This document shows, in pieces, positions 11,781 to 20,492 of a DNA stretch of 64,000 nt. The notes beneath the pieces were generated by a model. That model saw only the letters and a list, made by a program, of their open reading frames with translations, made no database searches and was not told where the DNA came from. The stretch's first letter is position 1. Each line of letters begins with the position of its first letter. Location of the stretch: positions 48,476,429 through 48,540,428 of the forward strand of contig OZ038393.1 in assembly GCA_964036045.1 (NCBI GenBank). Direction: 5' to 3'. The position numbers were made by a program, and so were the translations under genes. The DNA comes from Eutreptiella sp. 'Long Island Sound 2002' (Eukaryota > Euglenozoa > Euglenophyceae > Eutreptiales > Eutreptiaceae).

Positions 11781-14085
11781 GATTGTCTACCTCCGCAGGA
11801 GGGTCCAGTTCCTCGAGTGCGAGGTAGACACGGGCAAGGGCGAGATGACTCGCATCTCCAAGGTCGCCGCGCGCGCGCAGAGAGAGCTGGACATCGCCAG
11901 GGCCGAGACCAAGCAGCTGAACACGGTCATCAGCGGCCTGCAGCAGAGGCTGGACGCGCTGGAAGCCCGTGGGAGCGTCGGCAGCGACCACCCACCCCTG
12001 GAGTCTGGCTCATCGGACGACGGCTGGGGACCCGGACCAGGTCCAGGCAGACCCCACGCCCCCGGCGGAGCCCCCAGGAGTCGCCCCAGCGCCAGTGCCC
12101 CCTCTCTCACCGCCCCCTCTCACCACAGCGCGGGCCGCTGCAACGAGCGCGTGCCGCCCGGCAGTGGCAGTGAAGATTGGCGTGATGAGTGGCTCAGCGC
12201 AGAGTACCGCAACCGCCGTGCTCCACCGCGGACACCGGTACGCCCCCGGCGCCCCGCACCAGCCCAGGAGCCAATCCCAATGGCTGCTGGACGTTATGGT
12301 GGACTCAGGGATGAGGTCCCCAGAGGAGATGTGGAGTGGGATGTCGGCGAAGGTGAGGACCTGGACCTGGACCTGGAGGAGTTCGACATCAGCCCGCCGC
12401 GTGGTGTACGACGGGAGGCCGCTGAACGCAGCCGCCGGCGCCGTGATGAGGATGCGTACATGGAAGGAGTACGGCGTGAACATCTAGACTCAGCGTACAT
12501 GGAGGAACCGCGGCGTAGCCACAGGGATTCCATGGAGGAGATGGACGTGGCCGCCGTGGGAGTCCGTGGGAGAGGCCGATGGGACCCTCGGTTGACCTCG
12601 CGGCCGGCGTTCATGGTCTCTAAGGCCGCGGATGCCGCCGTGTGGGAAGACTTGAAGGACATCAAGCCCCCCATGTACGACGGCAACCCCCTCAACCTCG
12701 ACCGCTTCTTGGAGAAGCTGGACGATTGGGGGGTAACCGTTACTGAGGACATGCATCCCGCTGATGCGGAGAAGTATGTCTTCAGACAGTTCAGGTACCG
12801 CCTGCCGGAAGTGCTCGGAGAGCTATACTTCGTGGCAACCAAGGAGGGGAAGATCAAGACCCTCAGGGAAGTCAAGAAGTGGCTCAACGAGCAGGAGCGG
12901 GTGGATGCTCCGCAGGTGGCTGCCAAGCGGTGGAAGTCGATCAAGCTTCAGCATGATGGACGGGAGATTCGCCTACGGGACTGGCGAGACTTCCGAGGGC
13001 ATTACACCCTCCTTCGCCGCAACGTGGAGGATTGGAAAGAGGGTGACGAGCAGGCTCGCCTGCTCTCCATGCTGCCGAAAGCATGGATCAAGAGGGTCAC
13101 CAAGGAGGAATCCAAGCGGGCCAAGTCCAACCACGGGGTCAGGATGATGCTCCCCAAAGAGTGTCATACGAACGTGGTTGCTTGGACGAGGAAGAGCGTG
13201 GCCCGGGATGTCAAACGGCACTCCCTGCGGAACGCTCTCCTCATCACCGTCTCGGGCGATCGCGAGAAGACCGCGATGTGGCGCCTTGACGAGTGTGAGT
13301 TGAGCGGCCAGACCATCCGTCTGCAGGCCATCCCGGCGCGGATGAGCTGCGACGAGATCCTGGAGTGGGTTGGAGAGGAGGTGCTCAAGGAGTACCGGAA
13401 CCTCCACCACACCCGCGGGTTGAGGCCTGGCGACCGCGACGTCAACTACGTTGGCCAGGGACCTGGCGCGGAAGCTGCCATGGACCCAGCGGGAGCCAAC
13501 GGCGATGAGACTCCCGTCGACGATGACGACGACGATGAGGCCGCCGAGGTTGCCGTTTGCGCCTTCGTGGCCAACAACCTGAGCGCGGGGAACAACCGGG
13601 GAAGCTGGAAGCCCCTGCAGCCGGGTTGGAGGAAGAAGAAGAAGAGGGACCCTCGCCGCGTTGGCGACCCTCTGCTGTCCTTTGGGGAGTTCATACGAGC
13701 TCACCCGCAGGGCTGTTTCGTGTGTTATGGGGGGAAGAAAGGCTTCAACCATGACCACCGAACATGCCCCACCCACAAGGCCGACACGGAGGCTTACAAG
13801 AAGGCGCACGGGTCGAAGAAGCGTGCGCCCGCGGGTATCCGGGAAGCCAAAGTGGAGGTCGACAAGGACGAGCTGATGTCGTCGGTGGGGACCGAGTTGG
13901 CCAAGGAGATCCAGGAGATCAAGCGGAACTGGGTCCCCAGGTCGGACAACAAGAACAAGGAGAACAACCAGAATGACCAGAACAAGGACAAGGACAAGAA
14001 GGGTAAGAAAGGGGGAAGGAAAAAGGGCGTCAACGAGGTTGATGCGGAGGAGAACACCCCTACTTCCACAACCGACGCCCCCTAG
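11761..14085 (+). CDS. gag: Gypsy Gag capsid and nucleocapsid part
   Basis: Continuing in the +1 frame, it starts with another coiled coil (about 11790-11970), then a Pro/Arg-rich linker. A capsid-like Gag domain at about 12640-13420 contains PPMYDGNPLNLDRFLEKLD, the typical opening of a retrotransposon gag domain. An acidic stretch and then a zinc-knuckle-like motif with spacing C-x2-C-x8-H-x4-C (13714-13767) follow; the usual spacing is C-x2-C-x4-H-x4-C. The C-terminus is rich in Lys/Asn (about 13950-14040) and would bind nucleic acid. It ends in TAG at 14085. The true start lies upstream in the other frame, so 11761 marks where coding enters this frame. Confidence 0.8.
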   Translation, partial: PDTTRRWIVYLRRRVQFLECEVDTGKGEMTRISKVAARAQRELDIARAETKQLNTVISGLQQRLDALEARGSVGSDHPPLESGSSDDGWGPGPGPGRPHAPGGAPRSRPSASAPSLTAPSHHSAGRCNERVPPGSGSEDWRDEWLSAEYRNRRAPPRTPVRPRRPAPAQEPIPMAAGRYGGLRDEVPRGDVEWDVGEGEDLDLDLEEFDISPPRGVRREAAERSRRRRDEDAYMEGVRREHLDSAYMEEPRRSHRDSMEEMDVAAVGVRGRGRWDPRLTSRPAFMVSKAADAAVWEDLKDIKPPMYDGNPLNLDRFLEKLDDWGVTVTEDMHPADAEKYVFRQFRYRLPEVLGELYFVATKEGKIKTLREVKKWLNEQERVDAPQVAAKRWKSIKLQHDGREIRLRDWRDFRGHYTLLRRNVEDWKEGDEQARLLSMLPKAWIKRVTKEESKRAKSNHGVRMMLPKECHTNVVAWTRKSVARDVKRHSLRNALLITVSGDREKTAMWRLDECELSGQTIRLQAIPARMSCDEILEWVGEEVLKEYRNLHHTRGLRPGDRDVNYVGQGPGAEAAMDPAGANGDETPVDDDDDDEAAEVAVCAFVANNLSAGNNRGSWKPLQPGWRKKKKRDPRRVGDPLLSFGEFIRAHPQGCFVCYGGKKGFNHDHRTCPTHKADTEAYKKAHGSKKRAPAGIREAKVEVDKDELMSSVGTELAKEIQEIKRNWVPRSDNKNKENNQNDQNKDKDKKGKKGGRKKGVNEVDAEENTPTSTTDAP

Positions 14086-14128
14086 CGGAGCCCCTGCAGC
14101 CAAGGGCCCCAGCTAGGGCAGTCGCAGG

Positions 14129-15778
14129 ATGGTGACGTGGGAAGCGCCGAACCATCCCAGTCGGGAGTCGATAAGCACAAAAGGGACGGCCGCGGGCGGA
14201 AGGCCCGGTCCGGCACCCAGTCGCGGAGGCGGGGTGAGGGCAAGTGAAGGCACGAACCCTTGCACCCGCCCGTCCTTCGGGACCAAGAATGTGTTTGATG
14301 TACTTCAAGATCTTTCCGAGAGTATCAGAGGATCACCCAGACCGCAGCCTGATGCTGCAGATGGGCAGCCTGAGCCCATTGTCCACGACCTGCACCAGTC
14401 GCTTGTTGCGCTTCTGGAACGGCCGGAGATCCTGAGTTTGCACGCCGTGCGCCGTGTCGGTCGCGAGCGTTAGTTGCATCTTAAGGTCCGTGCCCTATGC
14501 GGGGAAGTGGAAAAGGTTTTCGACGTGTTGGTCAAGGCTGGCCTACTTCCACCAGAGTGTCTGACCGACAGTCGGAAACCTGTCAGGCTGAAGGTGGCGA
14601 ACGGCCAGTACATGGTGGGAGGCACGAAGGAAGCGGCCATCGGGCTGCAGTTCGTGAACCATCGTGAGCTGAGCCGCCCAGACCTCGGCAAGGAAATCCT
14701 CCTGCACGGTCGCTTCTACGAGGCCGAGCTGGACTGGGACATGATCGTTGCGTACAACTTCATGATGGAGACGGACTCCGGCGTTCTCCCGGCCCAGGCC
14801 TCCATGACCCTGTACCAGGACGACCAGCTCTCGTGGCTTTCGTCACCTGAGCACCATGTGGAATGCCAATGGATCCACCCCGAACGCAATCAGCTCGAAG
14901 TGGCCGGGCTGGACACTGAGCCAACTGGTCCTGCAAACCAGGAGTACGGCGTAATGCCGGAAGTGGCGAGCCGAGTTGTCGCGGACTTCGGAGCTTCGGA
15001 TCTGGCCCTGGATGCGTTCTCTTCAGGAACCTCCGCCCATCTTCCGGTTTGTGAGAAGTACTGGAGCGCCCAGGACTCCGCGTGGAAGAAGCACTGGGGT
15101 CCGCATCAGGGATTGATGTGGATCCATTGCCCCCGTTGGGACATTCCAAGAGCGATAGCGAAGATTCGCAAGGACCGCTCCCAGGCAGTGCTGGTTGTTC
15201 CTATGGGATGCACCGAGGAGGAAAGTACCCGACATTGGGTAGCCTCATTGACCAACATGACCTTAAACACGGTCGTCCTACCGGCTGGAGAGAGTGTCTA
15301 TCAGGACGCTAAGGGACAGCCCATGCCACCCCAGAGATGGCCAACGGAATTCCACTATGTGGATGGGGGCCTTGACCAGGCCGACACCACGGACTTCGTG
15401 TGTGTCAACCGCATGGTAGCGGAGCCTTGGAGGCAATGCTTTGCCCTTCCCCCTGTTGACATCGGAGAATCGGAAGACCCCCTCACTGAAGAGGAGTTGG
15501 ATCTGGTTCAGGGGTATATGGATCAGCCCTTTCACGACTGGGGAAACCAGCGTGAGGGCAAAGGCCAGGACAAAGCCTGGTGGGAAGTGGACTCGATCGT
15601 CTCTGGTTCCTACGATGGAGATACCTTCGTAAGGAGGGTACTGGACCACCTGTCCAGCCAGGACGAGCCAATCGGGGGTAACCCACCCACCTACGGCGAT
15701 CTATTCCGAGGCAAGACCAGGCAGATGGCCCTTTGGGTCACCTGGGAAGACCGCCTGAGCCGAAGACGAGCGGAGTAG
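14129..15778 (+). pseudogene. pol: Gypsy Pol N-part: protease remnant and methyltransferase-like domain
   Basis: One frame runs 14129-15778 with a single internal TAG at 14471-14473. After the stop the text resembles a retropepsin core (FDVLVKAGLLPPECL, then VANGQYMVGG), but the D-T/S-G active-site triplet expected just before KAGL is absent, as if a short in-frame piece was lost. Next, about 14975-15290, comes a domain with LALDAFSSG, WIHCPRWDIPRAIAKI and AVLVVPMGC. It resembles the Dam-like N6-adenine methyltransferase fold carried by some retroelements, with the catalytic (D/N)PPW-type motif degenerate (HCPRW). Its assignment is inference. A linker to RT follows, overlapping the RT frame by 46 bases. 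Confidence 0.6.
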
Positions 15779-17058
15779 CTACCCCTCAAGTAAGCTCCGT
15801 GGTTCAAGTGCCCGGAAAAGCCGAGGCGGAGTCCGACGATTTCCCCACGATTCAGGCATTGAGGGCCAGGCTGAAGCAGAAGTATGGGGATACCTTCTTC
15901 AGCAGAAAGCCTGTGTTTCCTCCACCGGTGCGTGGACCGTATGGCGAGGCCAAGATACGACTGAAGCAGGACCCCCGTGTGTATCGGCACCGGGAGTTTG
16001 CCCTGAGGGGCGAGAGGAAAGAGGCCATGGAGAAGATCCTCCGTGACTTCATCCAGAGAGGCTGGCTTGAGCCGTGCCACTCCGAGTGGGCCTCTCCGTG
16101 CTTTGTCGTCCCCAAGAAGGTTGCCGGTGGGTGGCGGCTCGTGGTCAACTACCGCGGCCTAAACGCCCAAACGCAGCACGACAGCTATACGCTGCCCCTC
16201 ATTGCGGACATGCTGCAAAAGCAACACCGACGGAGGATCTTCACGGTGATTGACCTGAAACATGGTTATCATCAGATGCCTCTCGCCGAGGAGTCCCGTG
16301 CCTGCACAGCCATGAGCACCCCACTTGGACCTCTCCAGTGGAAGGTGATGCCTATGGACGTTACCAACGGCAATGCGGCTTTTCAGCGGATGCTGGAGAA
16401 CCTGCTTGAGCCGGTGCGTGACTGTGCGGACCCCTTCGTGGACGACGTGATCATCGCGTCCGGGGACCCCAGTATGAGCTACGAGGAGCTCCTGGAGGCA
16501 CATGAAAGGGACGTCACTCGAGTGCTGGACCTCCTGGTTCGGCACAAACTCACGGGCAGCAGTGACAAGGCCACCATTGCGGTAAGCGAGGTGGTCTTCG
16601 CTGGCCGTGTAGTCGGGACCGGGCAGCGAAAGCCCATACCTGGCAAGGTGGCTGCGATTGAGCACTGGGAAAAGCCCAAAGCGGTCTCTGAGCTACGGGC
16701 GTATCTGGGGTTCTGCAATTACTACTCGGGGTATTTCAAAATGTATGCCGAGTATGCAGCCCCCATGACGACCATGCTCAAGGGCAACCGAGAGGAGACC
16801 AGGAAGGGGTCCAGGAAGGCTCTGGTCTGGGATGCTGAGTCCGACCAAGCCTTTGAGGGGATGAGGCAGGCGCTGCTATCCGCAGTGGGTCTGCACCTCG
16901 TGGATCCCGACCGAGGGTTCGTCCTGCGCACCGACGCTTCCGACTACGCCGTAGGCGCTGTGTTGGAGCAAGTGCTTGACGACGGGAGGCACGTGCCCGT
17001 GGCCTTCTGGAGCCGAGTCCTGGCGGAAGGCCAGAGACGGATGGTGGACGCCCAGTGA
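15733..17058 (+). pseudogene. pol: Gypsy reverse transcriptase with start of RNase H
   Basis: The frame shows the full Ty3/gypsy RT palm: EPCHSEWASPCFVVPKK, WRLVVNYRGLN, TVIDLKHGYHQMPL (motif A Asp), TPLGPLQWKVMP and FVDD (motif C, about 16436-16447), then the connection and the first RNase H strand (FVLRTDASDYAVGAVL). The catalytic triad D…DD is intact. The frame stops at 17056-17058, while the +1 frame continues with WWTPSEKEAYAIV, so a frameshift lies at about 17035-17050. Confidence 0.88.
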
Positions 17059-17494
17059 AAAGGAGGCGTATGCCATCGTCATGGCTCTCAGGAAATGGGC
17101 TGGGTACATAGCCCTCCATCCCGTCACCGTCTGCACCGACCATCAGAGTCTGCAGTCGTGGCACAAGGAGCACGTGGACACCCCCTCAGGTCCCGCCTCC
17201 CGACGGGCAAGATGGCATGAGACCTTGGCGAAGTTTGACTTCTCGGTTGTGTATATTCCTGGAAAGGATAACACCATGGCGCACTGTCTCAGTAGGTGGG
17301 CCTATCCCGCCAGCAAGGGCATGACAGATATCTCTGCCCATGGCGATGAGGCTGAGACCGCTGAAGCCAAGAAGATCATCGAAATGGAGCGCCTGATTGA
17401 GGAGGAGGGTGTTAAATGCTTCGTCGTCATGGCTGCGGATGCCCCCCTCGCGTCGAGGGTGAGCAGAGCGGTCAGAGTACTCGCCCCTGAGTGA
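17041..17494 (+). pseudogene. pol: Gypsy RNase H, second half
   Basis: This continues RNase H after a +1 shift: SEKEAYAIVMAL supplies the Glu, TDHQSL the third Asp, then FDFSVVYIPGKDN. The last catalytic Asp of the usual N-x-x-A-D-x-L-S-R is His here (TMAHCLSRW), a one-base GAC to CAC type change. The frame ends in TGA at 17492-17494, but the codons after it still read as coding (RDDWTDDYA) to a TAA at about 17584. Confidence 0.75.
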
Positions 17495-17592
17495 GCTGAG
17501 TCCGACAAGCACCTCTTCCCCGAGTCTTGCCTCCGGGACGACTGGACCGACGATTACGCCAAGTCTGAGGCCTTTGCGGACGAATAAGGGCT

Positions 17593-17797
17593 GTGACCGA
17601 CCCTGATGACGGGCAGAGGTGGCCAAAGGGGCTGACTGAGGAAGATGGCAAGCTCCACCGGAATGGTAAGCTGCTAGTACCGGAGTCCCGAGTGCTCGAG
17701 CTTTGTGAAGCTTGGCACCACCACATGCTGCACCCAAGGGTCAAGAAGCAGGCCCTTGACATGCAGCGTCGGTTCGAGATCGACCATATCGTTTTCT
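17593..17797 (+). pseudogene. pol: Gypsy integrase N-terminal zinc-binding domain
   Basis: The short frame includes CEAWHHHMLHPRVKKQA, the His half of the integrase HHCC zinc-binding domain. TAA at 17797-17799 ends it, and the Cys half (GCSVCQAC) follows in another frame. Confidence 0.7.
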
Positions 17798-17798
17798 A

Positions 17799-18540
17799 AA
17801 TGCCATCAAGAAGGTCAGGAAGGGTTGCTCGGTCTGTCAGGCCTGCAATCCCGACAACCGGAACGTCAAGGGGGAAGCCCAATGGACCCCGGTTCCTGAC
17901 CAGCCCATGGAGAGCGTGGCCATGGACGTCTTCTCCATGCCCGAAGTGCACATTGGCAAGGAGACCTTTGACTGTGTGGTTCTCTGTGTGGACCGCCACA
18001 GCGGCTACGTTATGGCCGTTCCGGCACGCAAAAAGGGGTTGCTTGCCAAGGAAGTGGCAGTCATGATGATTCGTCATTGGCTGACCGTCTTTGACATCCC
18101 CCGCACAATATGCAGTAATCGAGGGCCCCAGTTTACTGGTGGCTGGTTCAAGGCTATGTGTTCCCTCATGGGAATACGTCACGCCAAGAGCGTCGCCTAT
18201 CTCAGCCGGTCTAACGGCCGTGCTGAGGTGGCTGGACGGCAGCTGTTCAAGAAGCTGCGCAAGATCCACATCACCAATCCACGTCGGAACTGGTTTGAGG
18301 AGATGTGGCCTGCTCTGAAGGCCCATCATGACACCCCCACTCCGGGCGGTGTGTCCCCACACCAGATTCTGTTCGGCAGGGACCCCCTGGGTAGGGGACT
18401 TCCCTTGTCTGGTGATGGTATGGCCATGGACGCCAAGGAGTTCTTCGCGCGGCAAGAGCAAACGGCGCGGGACATCAGCCAGCAGCTCGAGAAGGAGCAT
18501 GCTGAGCGTCAGAAGTCCGCCCCGAGCTCGACAGCGCAGG
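17799..18540 (+). pseudogene. pol: Gypsy integrase catalytic core
   Basis: Frame 17799-18638 carries the end of the zinc domain (CSVCQAC) and the rve core: MDVFSMPE with the first Asp, DRHSGYVMAVP, then CSNRGPQFTGGWF where S-D-R-G is expected, and NGRAEVAGRQL with the Glu. The second catalytic Asp is thus Asn (AAT at 18117-18119, one base from GAT), which should abolish strand transfer. After about 18535 coding moves to the +1 frame. Confidence 0.82.
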
Positions 18541-19029
18541 GTGGGAGACCCGGTGTGGTTGATCAGACCCCGCCCTATGGGCACCCACCGCACCAAAACC
18601 TGGTTCACACCCGGAGAGGTGGTCCGCAGGATTGGTGAGGACACCTACCGCATCAAGGTGGGTCACGGACAGTTCCCGGAGCACCACGAGAGTCAACTTT
18701 GTGTGCGGGAACCAGACCTCCGTGGCCAGCATGTGTCCCTGAGCTATGCCGCACATGAGGCTGATTCCGACGACGACTATGCTGAGCAGGACGACTATAC
18801 TGTCGAGAAGATCCTTGCTCAGCGTCCGAAAGCCTCGGCACCTGGAGGTCTGGAGTTCAAGGTTCGTTGGCGAGGCTATGGGCCGTCCCACGGCACCTGG
18901 GAACCCGTCTCCTCGTTCGTGCCGCGGGTCAATACTCCCTTCATGGAGTACATCCGCAAGCACAAGACCAAGATCCATGTCTCGGACTTGGCAGCACTCA
19001 CGCGGGCGATTGCAGCCAGGGGTGCCTGA
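18520..19029 (+). pseudogene. pol: Gypsy integrase C-terminal region with chromodomain
   Basis: After the frame change the protein reads VGDPVWLIRP…TWFTPGEVVRRIGEDTYRI, the GPY/F-like module. An acidic linker follows and then a chromodomain at about 18793-18920: DYTVEKILAQRP…FKVRWRGYGPSHGTWEP. Chromodomains on integrase tails steer insertion to particular chromatin in known chromoviruses. The frame ends in TGA at 19027-19029. The element nevertheless sits in an A/C-rich repeat array, which would fit heterochromatin targeting. Confidence 0.85.
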
Positions 19030-20481
19030 TCACCGCCCTGAGCTCTCCTCTGATGCATTTTGAGCGCTTGTGAGGCCGACGGATCGTCCCTTACTTGCTC
19101 GCTCTCTTCCATCTTCCGGTGACCTGCCATCGGAGTGGCCATATACCCCCCCCTGCTGAATCCAGAGGAGGATGGCCCCTCTCTTCTTCTATTTGTCACT
19201 CCCCCCCCTGCTGAATCCTTGGGAAACCAGGTAGGGCGACTGACCTTCATATTTTCTGAGCTTTTGGGGCCTTGAAGCCCATACGACGTTGCGCAACGGA
19301 TGCCGCTGTCATCGACATTGCGATTTTTGGTGTGTGGTCTGGTTCCATGGCACTTGCGGAATCCAGACCAGTCGACGTGTGTCTCGAGACTATATATGGC
19401 CTAAACTCAGGCGTTGTCCTATCCACCCTCCTGCATTTGCCTTATCCTGACCGTGGCGTGGTTTGGCACTCTGTCCAGAGTGTGTTTACACGCCTGTTTA
19501 CCTGATTATTGCTTACTTTCTCTGTCCCCCAGGGTATGTGCACCTGTATGTTAGCCCATCACTGAGTGTGGACTGTTTTTCCCGGAATCGGATACGGAGG
19601 CGCCCTGAGTCGCCGTTTACATGCTGTTACTTGAGGTCCGGCCTGGACCATTACCTACATACAGCTTCTTCTGTCTGAGTGCCCGTGATACCGTGTGCCC
19701 TATTCGCTGTGATGTGGAGATCCTGATGGCGCCAGGCGGGAAGCCCAGTTGCCTGACTACACTCCCAGCGGTCCGCCACTGTCAGTCCCAGTGTGAGCCT
19801 ACCGACTCGCAGACGCACTTGCAGTCGCATGGCGGCCTCCGGTGCTCCTGACCTCGGTCAGTCTGCCTGGGAAACTGGTGGTTTGAGGAGTCGACGCCTC
19901 CGCCCACACTGCATGAGGACTCCCTCATGTATGGCCTTCGTGATAATAGGGCGAGGGAAAAGACGGCCTTGATGCCCGATCCCTTAAGGAGGAGCTCGTT
20001 CGGCTGTACCACTCTGGACTCGCGTCGTATGGATATGGACATGGTGCGCCCGAGGAAGTACCCGTCGGGACTCTCCCCAGTCGGCGGGCCCTGGGAAGCT
20101 TGGGGTAGCCTGATGGATCTTTGTGGTCGCTCTCGACCTGTGGGACCACCTCCGTCGTCGTGTGTCGCCTATGTTGGCCGTGTATGCCACTGCCACTGTG
20201 GTGGTGACCGTCGCAGCCGGCACCCGGTGCGCCTGGTATGGGTTAACGGGTCCTTCCGATGCCGAACAATCGCCGCCAGGACCCGGGACTTGATACTTGT
20301 TACTATACTTGCAGTTACTTACAGTTACAGCATCATACCTGTTTTACCGTGGGATCGCAATGGGCAACCTGACCCGTAAATCAGCCTGAATAGGGATGTG
20401 ACACCCCCCCCCTTCAGCAGATGGTCCTGGGTACCCGCTGCCATGCTTGGGTGTTATCGAGCCCCCCCGAGGATTTGCTCT
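19030..20481 (+). other. Gypsy 3' untranslated region
   Basis: About 1.45 kb without a credible gene lies between pol and the polypurine tract. CCCCCCTGCTGAATCC occurs twice (about 19148 and 19204). A TATA-like CTATATATGG is at 19390. Small open frames here have no recognisable product. Confidence 0.7.
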
Positions 20482-20492
20482 AAGGAGGGGGG
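20482..20492 (+). promoter_or_regulatory. Polypurine tract
   Basis: AAGGAGGGGGG ends exactly at the first base of the 3' LTR, the standard site for priming plus-strand DNA synthesis. Confidence 0.9.
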
